A stretch of 64,000 nucleotides of DNA from Cryomorpha sp963836915 (lineage in GTDB: Bacteria; Bacteroidota; Bacteroidia; Flavobacteriales_D; Cryomorphaceae). Each line of letters opens with the position of its first letter. Position 1 is the first letter of the stretch. Made by a program: the position numbers and the translations under genes. This document shows, one piece after another, positions 9,156 to 18,126 of this stretch. The DNA lies in contig CAWILH010000002.1 in assembly GCA_963836915.1 (NCBI GenBank), positions 3,100,001-3,164,000 on the forward strand, written 5' to 3'. The notes beneath the pieces were generated by a model that was not told where the DNA came from, made no database searches, and saw nothing but the letters and a program-made list of their open reading frames with translations.

Positions 9156-9572
9156 ATGAAGGAGTTTACTCAAAATACTGTGAAAATATGGAAAGCAACG
9201 GCCTGCGCGCTGGTAGCAATTTCTATGCTTTTTCACTCAAGCTTCGTTTCTGTAACTTCTATGGAATGCCTCGTATCGGGCAAGCAAATGGTAAAACTGG
9301 GCAGCGGTGGCGGTTGCTGTTCGGTTGAGACTCAAGGGGAGAGCTGCTTTAAAGCACAGTGTTGCGATATTACCAAAACAGAATCATATTTTACTTCATT
9401 CAAATCGGTGGAGTCTATTATTTCTTGGGCGCCACTGGCCATTTCGCAAAATCTTGGAATAAGCAACTTTACCTTTATTCCGCTCAACTTTTTTGCGAAA
9501 GCCAATACCATCAATGGCCCACCGGTCAAAGGCTGGCGGGTTCTGATAAACTTCTGCAAGTACTCGATCTGA
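9156..9572 (+). CDS. Cysteine-rich HYC_CC_PP-like small protein
   Basis: A 138-residue protein with an N-terminal hydrophobic segment (WKATACALVAISMLFHSSF) that is a signal peptide or anchor. Paired cysteines follow at GGGCCSVE and QCCDITK, and near the end comes NGPPVKGWRVLINFC. The CC...PP pattern fits the HYC_CC_PP family, small secreted proteins that in Bacteroidota commonly sit beside a TonB receptor and an HMA metal-binding protein, as here. A role in copper or related metal handling is inferred from this context. A longer leader from 9143 is in another frame and is rejected. Its stop lies in the left arm of the inverted repeat at 9570-9610. Confidence 0.75.
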   Translation: MKEFTQNTVKIWKATACALVAISMLFHSSFVSVTSMECLVSGKQMVKLGSGGGCCSVETQGESCFKAQCCDITKTESYFTSFKSVESIISWAPLAISQNLGISNFTFIPLNFFAKANTINGPPVKGWRVLINFCKYSI

Positions 9573-9610
9573 TTTAAGCGTTCTGAACAGAATTTCAAAC
9601 GCTTAAATCA
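9570..9610 (+). promoter_or_regulatory. 13-bp perfect inverted repeat before the TonB receptor gene
   Basis: TGATTTAAGCGTT (9570-9582) is mirrored exactly by AACGCTTAAATCA (9598-9610) across a 15-nt loop. The loop region itself can form TTCTG-AA-CAGAA. It starts at the stop codon of the preceding gene and ends 6 bp before the receptor ATG. It could be an intrinsic terminator or attenuator (followed by ATTTTC, a weak U-tract), a ribosome-site-masking hairpin, or a repressor operator. Confidence 0.6.
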
Positions 9611-9616
9611 ATTTTC

Positions 9617-11830
9617 ATGAAAAAAATATTCTTACTAGGGCTTTCGATAGCCTTGGTTCATTGGGCTCAAGCTCAAAATATTACGGGACGTATTTCTGAT
9701 ACTTCGACCTCTAAACCCATACCCGGAGCCAATGTCTATTGGTCTGGAACCACTTCGGGCACCGCTACCGATGTGAAGGGAGATTTCGACCTGCCGGTAA
9801 GTCTTGAATTGCCACATAACCTTGTGGTTTCTTTTGTAGGCTACCAATCCGACACGGTTTTGGTAAGCAGCCAGGAAGCTAGTATAAATGTCGCACTCCG
9901 ATCATCTATGCAGATCGGCGAGGTAGAGATTGCCGAAGAGCGGGAGGTCTTTGAAATGTCGGCAGCCAGCCAATTAAATACCGAGACGATCAATCGCGGA
10001 ATATTGCGCAAAGCGGCATGTTGTAACCTGTCGGAAAGTTTTGAGACTTCCGCATCGGTAGATGTGGTGCTGAACGATGCCGTGACGGGTACGCGAAAAA
10101 TACAAATGCTAGGACTCGAAGGCATCTACGTACAGAAGCTTTTCGAAGGTATTCCGTTTAATCGAGGCTTGGGCAATGTGCTGGGCTTCGATCAAATACC
10201 GGGGCCTTGGATCAATTCCATCCAGCTAACCAAAGGGGTGGGCACCGTGCAGAACGGCTATGAAAGCCAAACGGGTATGATCAATCTCAATTTTATACCT
10301 CCCGATGGGGAGGAGCAGCTCTACCTTGATTTTTTTGCGAATAGTCAATCGCGCTTCGAAGCAAACGCGGTATGGACGAAGAAACTAGTTGGAAAATGGT
10401 CTACGGCTCTCTTTATCAATGGCAATACGCAGCAGCAAAAAGTAGATCGCAATGATGACGGATTTTTGGACATGCCCCTCCGGGAAGGTGCAAAGGTGAT
10501 GAACCGGTGGAAATACAAGGGTGACTTTTTCCGCAGCCAGATCATGGCATCCTACACCAATGAGCAGCGAACGGCCGGACAGGAGCAGTTTGATTTTGAT
10601 GATGATTTTGGGAATACATCAAATTACGGTTTCGGAATAGATTATGAGCAGGTCGAAGCTTTCGCAAAAATTGGGATTTTGTCAAAATTGCGTCAAGATC
10701 GCAGCCTTGGAACTACCATAAACATAAACCGTACTTGGGTGGATTCTTATTTTGGGAATACATCCTATGTCGGTAAAGAGACTTCTATTTCGCTGAGCTC
10801 CCGCTATCAGACCAAGCTTTCTGAATATTCTGACCATAGTTTGAATATAGGGGCATCTTATCTCTATGATGAGTACGCCGAAAGCTATGCCGATTCAGCC
10901 TTTTCGCGTATCGAAAATGTGCCGGGAGTTCAGGCAGAATATACCTATGAGCGCCCTAGATTTACAGTCGTGGCCGGTTTAAGATCTGACTTTCATAATC
11001 TTTACGGAACGCAAATTTCACCGCGGCTTCATCTGAAGTATAATCTCAAGCCACTCTCTGCGGTGAGAGCCACCCTAGGTCGTGGTTTTCGCGCGCCCAA
11101 TGCCTTTGCCGATCAACTAGGGGTACTGGCCAGCAGCAGGGTGGTGCGGGTGCTTCAGACACCAGATGCCGAGCAGAGCTGGAACACGGGAGTGTCTTTT
11201 TTACACAAGTTTGAGCTGTTTAACCGTACCGCCGTTTTCAACACCGATTATTATTATACCATCTTTGAGAATCAGCTGGTGGTAGATCGCGACAATAGTC
11301 CAAATACGCTGCTGTTTTATAATCTTCAGGGCAAGTCATTTGCGCATAGTTTTCAGACCGATTTTCAGACTGAGCTCATCCGCGGCCTTGCGGCAAAAGT
11401 CTCTTATAAGTTTCAACAGGTGAGGGTAGATTATCTCAGCGGTGAGCGGGATAAGCCTTTCGTGCCACGCCACCGGGCGCTTTTTAATATTGGCTATACA
11501 TCGCATGAAGGAAAGTGGTATTTTGATTTTACGGCAAATTGGTACGGGAGTCAGCGGATTGCCGATACTGGCGCCAATCCAAGAGAATTTCAGCTCGACG
11601 AACGGTCGGAAGATTATTTCTTGTTCAACACACAAATTACGCGCGTTTTCAATAATTTTGAAGTCTATGTTGGAAGCGAAAATCTCGGCAACTTTATACA
11701 AGAAGATGCCATCATTGATCCTGAAAACCCTTTTGGAAATAATTTTGACGCTACCTTAATTTATGGCCCACTGAATGGTAGAACGTTCTATCTTGGTGTG
11801 CGGTTAAACCTAAAAACAAATAAATCATGA
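9617..11830 (+). CDS. TonB-dependent receptor, metal-associated type
   Basis: A 737-residue outer-membrane receptor. It has a signal peptide (MKKIFLLGLSIALVHWAQAQ), then a CarboxypepD_reg-like beta-sandwich (ITGRISDTSTSKPIPGANVYWSG..., about 20-105). The plug domain has KAACCNLSESFETSASVDVV and a GLEGIYVQKLFEGIPFNRG loop, followed by the 22-strand barrel. The CC within the plug (residues about 135-136) is characteristic, from memory, of Bacteroidota receptors paired with HMA proteins. The substrate is probably a metal complex or metallophore, inferred from the flanking cysteine-rich and HMA proteins. Its TGA overlaps the ATG of the HMA gene (ATGA), so the two are co-translated. Confidence 0.92.
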   Translation: MKKIFLLGLSIALVHWAQAQNITGRISDTSTSKPIPGANVYWSGTTSGTATDVKGDFDLPVSLELPHNLVVSFVGYQSDTVLVSSQEASINVALRSSMQIGEVEIAEEREVFEMSAASQLNTETINRGILRKAACCNLSESFETSASVDVVLNDAVTGTRKIQMLGLEGIYVQKLFEGIPFNRGLGNVLGFDQIPGPWINSIQLTKGVGTVQNGYESQTGMINLNFIPPDGEEQLYLDFFANSQSRFEANAVWTKKLVGKWSTALFINGNTQQQKVDRNDDGFLDMPLREGAKVMNRWKYKGDFFRSQIMASYTNEQRTAGQEQFDFDDDFGNTSNYGFGIDYEQVEAFAKIGILSKLRQDRSLGTTININRTWVDSYFGNTSYVGKETSISLSSRYQTKLSEYSDHSLNIGASYLYDEYAESYADSAFSRIENVPGVQAEYTYERPRFTVVAGLRSDFHNLYGTQISPRLHLKYNLKPLSAVRATLGRGFRAPNAFADQLGVLASSRVVRVLQTPDAEQSWNTGVSFLHKFELFNRTAVFNTDYYYTIFENQLVVDRDNSPNTLLFYNLQGKSFAHSFQTDFQTELIRGLAAKVSYKFQQVRVDYLSGERDKPFVPRHRALFNIGYTSHEGKWYFDFTANWYGSQRIADTGANPREFQLDERSEDYFLFNTQITRVFNNFEVYVGSENLGNFIQEDAIIDPENPFGNNFDATLIYGPLNGRTFYLGVRLNLKTNKS

Positions 11831-12222
11831 AACATGTAATTTTAACTTTCTCCATCACCATCTTGAGCGTGATGGCCTTTGCCCAAAACACGGACACCGA
11901 AACGGTTCGCATTGACAGGTCAGAAGTGGAATCCATTCAAGCGTCTGGCGATGGCGAGCTTCTCGTAAGTTCATCCATAGTATGTGAGATGTGCAAAAAC
12001 ACGATCGAAGAAGGGTTGGCCTATGTGGATGGTATCAAATCGGCACGGGTCGATGTGAAGGACAATCTGATAATGGTAAAATATAAGCCCAAAAAAATCA
12101 CGGAAGAAGAAGTAAAAACCAAAATTACAGAGCTGGGCTATGTGGCCGGCGATATGAAGCCCACGAAGGAAGCGTATGATAAGCTTCACGGCTGCTGCAA
12201 GAAGGATGGGGTTTGTGAGTAA
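11827..12222 (+). CDS. Periplasmic heavy-metal-associated (HMA) domain protein
   Basis: A 131-residue protein with a signal peptide (MKHVILTFSITILSVMAFAQ) and one HMA ferredoxin-like fold (about 45-115). The metal-binding loop is SSIVCEMCKNTIEEGL, i.e. CxxC. The C-terminus adds more cysteines (HGCCKKDGVCE). The protein likely binds Cu(I) or a similar soft metal in the periplasm and hands it to or from the co-translated TonB receptor. No P-type ATPase is adjacent. The start overlaps the receptor stop by 4 bp. Confidence 0.9.
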   Translation: MKHVILTFSITILSVMAFAQNTDTETVRIDRSEVESIQASGDGELLVSSSIVCEMCKNTIEEGLAYVDGIKSARVDVKDNLIMVKYKPKKITEEEVKTKITELGYVAGDMKPTKEAYDKLHGCCKKDGVCE

Positions 12223-12733
12223 GGCCATCGTAGAAACCATCAATGGAATGGCGCCTTTCATAGGGAAAGGCACTTGGCTGGCGCCAAACGCTACCGTAGT
12301 GGGCGATGTTCATATCGGGGCGGAGTGCAGCATTTGGTATCAAGCTGTACTGCGCGGTGATGTAGGCCGGATACTGATCGGAGACCGGACTAATATTCAA
12401 GATGGTGCAATTCTTCATTCCACCACCGATAAGAGTACGGTAACCATCGGAGATTCTGTAACGGTAGGCCACAAAGCCATCGTTCATGGCTGTACCATAG
12501 AAGATCGCGTGCTTATCGGTATGGGAGCTATCGTACTGGATAATGCCGTGATCGAAACTGGCGCCATAGTGGCCGCCGGGGCAGTGGTGCTTGAGAATAC
12601 CCGGGTACCTTCGGGTACTATTTGGGCAGGGGTTCCGGCCAGGCAGGTCAAAACCCTAGACATCAATGCCGCCAAGGAAGATATCGCCTTGATGGCCGAA
12701 GGGTATGTAATGATCAAAGAGCGGTATAAGTAG
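12206..12733 (+). CDS. Gamma-type carbonic anhydrase / hexapeptide-repeat protein
   Basis: A protein of about 175 residues made of left-handed beta-helix hexapeptide repeats (GDVHIGAECSIWYQAVLRGDVGRILIGDRTNIQDGAILHS...). The zinc histidines of the gamma-carbonic anhydrase (YrdA/CaiE/PaaY) group are at the expected places: DGAILHS and VGHKAIVHGC. It probably forms a trimer in the cytoplasm. Carbonic anhydrase activity is not certain, because many members lack it. The ATG at 12206 overlaps the HMA reading frame by 17 bp. An upstream ATG at 12176 would overlap by 47 bp and adds residues foreign to the family, so it is rejected. The GTG at 12215 is an alternative. Confidence 0.9.
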   Translation: MGFVSKAIVETINGMAPFIGKGTWLAPNATVVGDVHIGAECSIWYQAVLRGDVGRILIGDRTNIQDGAILHSTTDKSTVTIGDSVTVGHKAIVHGCTIEDRVLIGMGAIVLDNAVIETGAIVAAGAVVLENTRVPSGTIWAGVPARQVKTLDINAAKEDIALMAEGYVMIKERYK

Positions 12734-12756
12734 CATCCATCCAAACTGGAGGGAGG

Positions 12757-13566
12757 TCAAGCCCAAAGATTCTTCTTTTCAAGTTTTAGCTTTTTACCAA
12801 AAAAGATCTTGGTGCTTTCGGCAAATGATGCGGTAAAGTCGGAAACGAAGAAGTGATGCCTTCCCATTTTCTGATTTGTCAAAAGGCCATTTTTCTCAAG
12901 GATGCCCTTCGTGCTCTCCGCAACAATGCGGGTCGAATCGATCACTTCTACAGAGCCTTCGTAGTACTTTTCCACTTCGGCCTTTATAAGCGGGAAATGG
13001 GTGCAGCCGAGTATCAATCCATCTATACCCTTTAGATTAGACTTACTTAGGTAGGAGTTGATTATGGCCTGCGATATATTATTATTAAAAAAGCCTTCTT
13101 CGATCATAGATACCAGTAGGGGCGAAGCAAGCATGGTGACCTTCAGCTGTTCATTGCGCTTTTCAATGCGCTTGGCATAAATGCGGCTATTTACAGTGGC
13201 CTTGGTAGCGATGACACCTATCTTTCCAGATATAAATCGGTCGGCCACGTAGCGCGAAGTAGGGTCGATCACATTGATCACGGGTACCGACTTGCCGGTC
13301 GCTTTACGCACTGTTTCTGTAGCAAGGGCCGAGGCAGTATTGCAAGCGATTATAATGGCTTTGCAATCTTTTTCAATTAAAAATTCAGCAATCTTCTCGG
13401 AATAGGAGCGGATGGCCACGGGCGATTTTTCTCCGTACGGCAGGTGTGCCGTATCACCAAAATAAACGATGCTCTCGCCGGGCATGGCCGCTGCTGCTGC
13501 CGCTGCTACGGTAAGGCCACCTATGCCGGAGTCGAATATTCCTATGGGACGATTGTCAAATTTCAT
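12757..13566 (-). CDS. murI: Glutamate racemase
   Basis: Converts L-glutamate to D-glutamate for peptidoglycan (cytoplasm). A protein of about 269 residues with both catalytic cysteines in context: IIACNTASALAT and LILGCTHFPLI. The N-terminal motif IGIFDSGIGGLTV is also present. The start is taken at ATG 13566 (MKFDNRPIG). The longer start at 13581 would lie inside the terminator hairpin 13572-13603. It is the last gene of the minus-strand envelope cluster that begins at 21987. Confidence 0.96.
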   Translation of the reverse strand: MKFDNRPIGIFDSGIGGLTVAAAAAAAMPGESIVYFGDTAHLPYGEKSPVAIRSYSEKIAEFLIEKDCKAIIIACNTASALATETVRKATGKSVPVINVIDPTSRYVADRFISGKIGVIATKATVNSRIYAKRIEKRNEQLKVTMLASPLLVSMIEEGFFNNNISQAIINSYLSKSNLKGIDGLILGCTHFPLIKAEVEKYYEGSVEVIDSTRIVAESTKGILEKNGLLTNQKMGRHHFFVSDFTASFAESTKIFFGKKLKLEKKNLWA

Positions 13567-13571
13567 GGCAT

Positions 13572-13603
13572 AAAAAAACATCCCAAAGTAGGGATGTTTT
13601 TTT
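13572..13603 (-). terminator. Intrinsic terminator between ompH and murI
   Basis: A-tract, ACATCCC, a 6-nt loop, GGGATGT and a T-tract form a strong bidirectional hairpin. It lies 19 bp after the ompH stop and just before the murI start. It probably ends or attenuates the upstream operon, so murI may be expressed by read-through. Confidence 0.8.
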
Positions 13604-13622
13604 GATTTTTATCGTTTTCAAA

Positions 13623-14114
13623 CTAGAGACCTAGCTGGGTCTTTACTTTTGAAGTCACATCTTCTCCGCCAGCGTATAGCAGGCTTCCATTGCTGGAATC
13701 AAAGATATACATGTATTCGTTTGCTTTTCCGACTTCTACGGCCGCCGCTCGAACTTTTTCGATCATCTTTCCCATGAGTTCATTTTGTTTATTCTCAATT
13801 TCCGTGTACGCCGTTTGCTGAAATTCCTGAATACGCTTCTCGTAGTCGGCTATTTCACTCCGTAGGCTGCTTCTCATGGCTTGGCTCAAAGAGCTATCGG
13901 TTTGAAATTCGGTGGCTTTGCTTTGATAGATCTCAACCATTGAATTGAGTCGGGTCTCCAATTTTTTCTGAAGGTCCTGAACTTCTTTTTCAGCGGTTGC
14001 TCTTTCCGGCATCAAGGCTACGATTTGCTCGAAGTCGGCATGGCCAAGTTTTTGGGCTGCCACTTGGGTTAGTACTCCTATCGTTAATAGTGCTAATAGG
14101 GTTATTCGCTTCAT
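13623..14114 (-). CDS. OmpH/Skp-family periplasmic chaperone (first copy)
   Basis: A 163-residue periplasmic chaperone for outer-membrane proteins. It has a signal peptide (MKRITLLALLTIGVLTQVAA), a short beta start (KLGHADFEQIVALMP) and then a long coiled coil (about 40-135, EVQDLQKKLETRLNSMVEIYQ...). The C-terminal beta part (YMYIFDSSNGSLLYAGGEDVT) closes the trimer core. It probably works with BamA encoded upstream in the same operon. A second, longer paralog lies 25 bp upstream. Confidence 0.92.
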   Translation of the reverse strand: MKRITLLALLTIGVLTQVAAQKLGHADFEQIVALMPERATAEKEVQDLQKKLETRLNSMVEIYQSKATEFQTDSSLSQAMRSSLRSEIADYEKRIQEFQQTAYTEIENKQNELMGKMIEKVRAAAVEVGKANEYMYIFDSSNGSLLYAGGEDVTSKVKTQLGL

Positions 14115-14139
14115 ATTGCTTTTTTTCTGTTTTGATTAA

Positions 14140-14796
14140 TTATTTTCTTGTTCCTGCTCCGGCAGCACTTCGCTGGGCGGGCGTACTATTTTGTGGAGCA
14201 CTTCTAGAATCGGTATCCGAATTGGTTCCGCTGTCACGGTCGGTATCGCTGTCGGTGTCGTCATCGCTGTCGTCCCTATCGCGCGAGCTTACGCCTAGAC
14301 GGCTCAGCACACGGTCGCTCTTGTCATAGCGTGGGTCTGCATAGAGTATGTTGGACTGATTGGCCTTATCGAAGATTACAGAAAATCCGCCGCCCTGAGC
14401 CACTTCTTTTATGGCGTTATAAATATCATCTTGCAGGGGTTGTATGAGCTCTGTTCTCCGCTTAAAAAGGTCTCCATCTACACCAAACCGCTGTCGCTGA
14501 AGTTCTTTGGCTTCCTGCTCTTTCCTTACTATTTCATCTTCACGCTCTTTGCGCATCTCGTCGGTGAGTAGCACTTTTTCAGCTTGGTAGGCTTTATAGA
14601 GCCGATCGATAGATTCGTAGCGTTGCTCCAGCTCATTCTGCCATTGTTTCGATACCCGATCCAACTCTTTTTGAGCGTCGTCATAGGCGGCGAGATTTTT
14701 TAGAATGTATTCGGTGTCTACATATGCGTAGCGCTGTGCCTTAAGGACAACTACAGAAATGCTTGCCAGAAGGGTGATGAAGAGGAGCTTTTTCAT
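14140..14796 (-). CDS. OmpH/Skp-family periplasmic chaperone with acidic tail (second copy)
   Basis: A 218-residue Skp-like chaperone with a signal peptide (MKKLLFITLLASISVVVLKA), the YAYVDTEYIL start, a coiled coil (about 40-120) and the closing beta segment (FSVIFDKANQSNILYADP). Unlike its neighbour it carries an extra tail of about 40 residues dominated by Asp and Ser/Thr (RDDSDDDTDSDTDRDSG...), followed by a Pro/Ala/Gly-rich end. It lies downstream of bamA and was probably made by duplication. The tail might bind cations or act as a disordered linker (inference). Confidence 0.9.
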   Translation of the reverse strand: MKKLLFITLLASISVVVLKAQRYAYVDTEYILKNLAAYDDAQKELDRVSKQWQNELEQRYESIDRLYKAYQAEKVLLTDEMRKEREDEIVRKEQEAKELQRQRFGVDGDLFKRRTELIQPLQDDIYNAIKEVAQGGGFSVIFDKANQSNILYADPRYDKSDRVLSRLGVSSRDRDDSDDDTDSDTDRDSGTNSDTDSRSAPQNSTPAQRSAAGAGTRK

Positions 14797-14841
14797 ACAG
14801 GATTTTTGCTCGGTTTTCGGGAGTGCGAAAATACCATTTTT

Positions 14842-17342
14842 TTACAGTTCTCCAAGATTCATGCCAATGGTAAAGTGAAATTGACTGCGCTGCATCAATG
14901 GAACGCGGAGCACATCGTCGAATCTCCAACCGTAGTCCAGCCCCATTAATCCAAACATTGGCAGGAAGATGCGCACCCCCACACCAGCTGACCGGTACAT
15001 TCTAAAGGGATCAAAATTTTCAATCCCGTTATAGGTATTACCCGCTTCCAAAAAGGCCAGTCCAAATATGGTGGCCGATGGATTTGGAGAGATCAGATAG
15101 CGCAGCTCCATGGTTTGTTTGATCACGATATTGGCTCCCGCCGCTGGCGATAGCGATAGATCATCATACCCACGGAGGCCGATAATCTCACGCCCATCTA
15201 GGGCAAATCCGGAAAGCGCTGAGCCACCTAAGTAGAAACGCTCAAAGGCCGAAACACCTTTTGATTTATTGTAATACCCCAAGAAGCCAAAGCCGCTACG
15301 GGTCATCAATACCAACTTTGGTGCAAGCTCGGTATACCATTCGGCTACCAGCTTCCACTTATAGTATTCTGCAGTCCGGTACCGGGTCTGATCGGTGATA
15401 TCTCCACTATAATTTATCCCATCCCAGAGTGAGTAGGGAAGTGTAAGCTTTGTGTTCAGACGTATGTTTGATCCATAGCGGGGGTAGATGGGATCGAATA
15501 CCGAATTTCTCGAAATATTGAATATGAAGGCCAAATTATGCGAATAACCATTGGTAAGCGCAAATACCCCCGTATTGCTCGTACCGCGGTAATTCCTGAT
15601 GTCGTAATAAAGATAGCTCACCCCGGCCAGAAGCTGAAAGTAGTCATCTGGCTTTTTGAGCCGCTTACCAAGGCTTATCGTACCTCCCGAAATAAGGAGC
15701 TCACCGGGAGCATCAGACCGCGCTCCTGTAGTGAGCTGCCGCGAATGCTGGAGCCCCACGGTAAAACTATTGGGCTTCTTCCCTCCAAGCCAGGGCTCGG
15801 TAAAGGATATATTATAAGACTGGAAGAACCGTCCATTGGACTGGGCACGAATGGAAAGGCGCTGTCCATCGCCGGAAGGCAGCGGGTTCCAAGCTCCAGG
15901 CTTAAAGAGATTGCGCATGGAGAAATTGGTAAACGAAAGACCTAGCGTACCCACAATGCTCCCTGCACCCCAGCCGCCCGAAAGTTCTACCTGATCGGAA
16001 GGGCGCTCGGCAAGCGTGTAAATAATGTCAACGGTTCCGTCCTGGTCGTTCTGTACCGGATTGATTCCAAAGCTCTCAGGGTCGAAGTAACCCAATTGCT
16101 GCAGCTCGCGCTGTGTCCTGATGATATCGGCACGGCTAAAAAGGTCGCCCGGACGGGTGCGTATCTCTCTCCTAATTACCCGATCGTTGGTTTTGGTATT
16201 TCCTTTTACGATCACCCGGTTTATGCGGTATTGCCGTCCTTCATATATCCGTATTTGGACATCAATGCTGTCATTGGTAATGCGCTTCTCTACCGGAATG
16301 GCCTGAAATGCAAGGTAGCCATCGTCTAAGTAGAGCGAACTCACATCTCCACCGTTGGCGCTGCCCGTAAGCCGTTCTTGAAATTTGGATTGATCGTAGA
16401 TCTCTCCTTTTCTATGCCCAATACCTCCGAAAGCCGCGTAGAACTGTACTTCGTATTTCCAACCCACTCGATATTCCCAAAATAAAATTGATTTCCCTCG
16501 TAGAGTTCGATGTCGATGCCTACCGATCCATTGGGATTGCGGTATACCGAATCATTCATCACCTTGGCATTTCTATACCCTTTCGCGTTATACTTGTCTA
16601 TTATCGTTACCAGATCTGTTTGATAGCTGCTGCGAATAAACTTGCTGCGTTTAAAAATGCGTAAGATGCTTTTTTCCTTGGTATCCTTCATGGCCTTGCG
16701 CACCTTCGACTCTTTCATGGCCGAAACCCCTGTGAAATCGATATTTCCGATTTTGATCTTCTTGTTCTTCTCCACATCGATCAGAAGATATACGCTGTTG
16801 GCCACAAGGGTATCCGGGTATTCAGTGATTTTTACTTCGGAGTCCAGAAACCCTTTCTCTTCAAAATGGGCGTTGATGATATTGGAAGTATTCGAGAGTA
16901 GATTTTCGTTTACGATGGTACCGCGTATCAGATTGATTTTTTCGCGGACGGTCTCAGCTTCACCCTTGGTAAGGCCTTCAAACTTGAAGCGCGATAACCT
17001 CGGGCGCTCGGTAAGCTCGATGTCGAGAAATACTTGGTCTCCCCTTATCTCGGAAATGGAAACCCTGATATTGTCAAACAGCTTTTGCTTCCAAAGGCTC
17101 TTTATGGCTTGCGAAATCTGATCGCCCGGTATGGTAATGTCCTGCCCGATGCCAAGGCCTGAGAAAAGGATGATGGCCTGCGAATCAAAATTTCGCGCTC
17201 CAGACACGGTTATCCCTCCGATTTTAAACTCTCGGGGATTATTATAATTCACATCAAAATTGCCCAAATTAACTTGAGCTTTACCAATAGTACAGCTGAA
17301 CGCTAGAACTATTAAAAACGCTAAGCGGGTGCTAAAGCGCAT
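14842..17342 (-). CDS. bamA: Outer-membrane assembly factor BamA (frameshifted)
   Basis: Central component of the beta-barrel assembly machinery in the outer membrane. The N-terminal part (ATG 17342, signal peptide ending in TIGKAQ) carries POTRA domains (FKIGGITVSGARNFD, RPRLSRFKFEGLTKGE, IKIGNIDFTGVSAMK and others). The C-terminal part carries the last POTRA (INRVIVKGNTKTNDRVIRREIRTRPGD) and the Omp85 barrel, which ends near SQFHFTIGMNLGEL. The halves are in different frames. The break is at 16406-16407, where one G appears to be missing from GAAAAG(G)GAGAG. With that base restored the protein is about 833 residues, the normal size. BamA is essential, so a sequence error is the likelier cause. 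The 5' end overlaps uppS by 11 bp. Confidence 0.94.
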
Positions 17343-18075
17343 TTTGTTCACTGATCTTACCAAATCTTCGTTCTCTGTTTTGATAGGCCACTACTGCTTC
17401 AAAAAATTCTTCTTTTCGGAAGTCGGGCCACATTTTATCTGTAAAGTAAAGCTCGCTATAGGCTATTTGCCAAAGCAAAAAATTGCTTATCCTTTTCTCC
17501 CCACTGGTGCGGATCAATAGCTCGGGGTCAGGATAATCACGGGTCTCAAGGTAATCATTAATGGTATGCTGGCCGATGTCCGCTGGGTCGATCTTACCCT
17601 TTTTAACATCTTCGGCCATTGATTTCATTGCTTTGGTGATTTCCCACCGGCTGCTATAGCTCAAGGCCAATATGAGTGTGATCCGCGTATTGGTCTTGGT
17701 GCGTTCTATGGCATCAAGGAGTGCACCTCGGCATTTTGCGGGCAGCGAGTCTATGTCGCCTATGGCCTGTAGGCGCACTTCATTTTCATGCAGCCCTTCT
17801 ACTTCCTTGATGATGGTTTGCACCAAAAGATCCATCAGGGCGGCCACTTCGCTTTCCGGCCTATTCCAGTTTTCGGTGCTAAAGGCGTAGAGCGTTAAAT
17901 ATTTCACACCGATCTCGCTGGCAGCAGTGAGCGAATCGCGCACGCTGTTCACCCCATTGAGATGGCCGAACACGCGGTCTTCCCCATGGCTTTTGGCCCA
18001 TCGGCCATTGCCATCCATGATGATGGCTACGTGGCTGGGCACCCGATCTACTGAAATTTGCTCCTTGGTGGTCAT
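17332..18075 (-). CDS. uppS: Undecaprenyl diphosphate synthase (cis-prenyltransferase)
   Basis: Makes C55 undecaprenyl diphosphate, the lipid carrier for peptidoglycan and polysaccharide synthesis. It has 247 residues with the signature HVAIIMDGNGRWAKSHG (catalytic Asp), the YLTLYAFSTENWNRP segment and the substrate-binding region LLIRTSGEKRISNFLLWQ. The family's usual order uppS-bamA in Bacteroidota is seen here. It overlaps the bamA start. Confidence 0.97.
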   Translation of the reverse strand: MTTKEQISVDRVPSHVAIIMDGNGRWAKSHGEDRVFGHLNGVNSVRDSLTAASEIGVKYLTLYAFSTENWNRPESEVAALMDLLVQTIIKEVEGLHENEVRLQAIGDIDSLPAKCRGALLDAIERTKTNTRITLILALSYSSRWEITKAMKSMAEDVKKGKIDPADIGQHTINDYLETRDYPDPELLIRTSGEKRISNFLLWQIAYSELYFTDKMWPDFRKEEFFEAVVAYQNRERRFGKISEQNAL

Positions 18076-18126
18076 AATTTGCTAGCGCGCAAAGGTCTGA
18101 ATTTTAGATCGAATCAGAAAATCGTA

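Noticed and set aside
14842..17342. Two separate Omp85 proteins
   Set aside because: The POTRA series and barrel add up to one normal-length BamA once a single G is restored near 16406.
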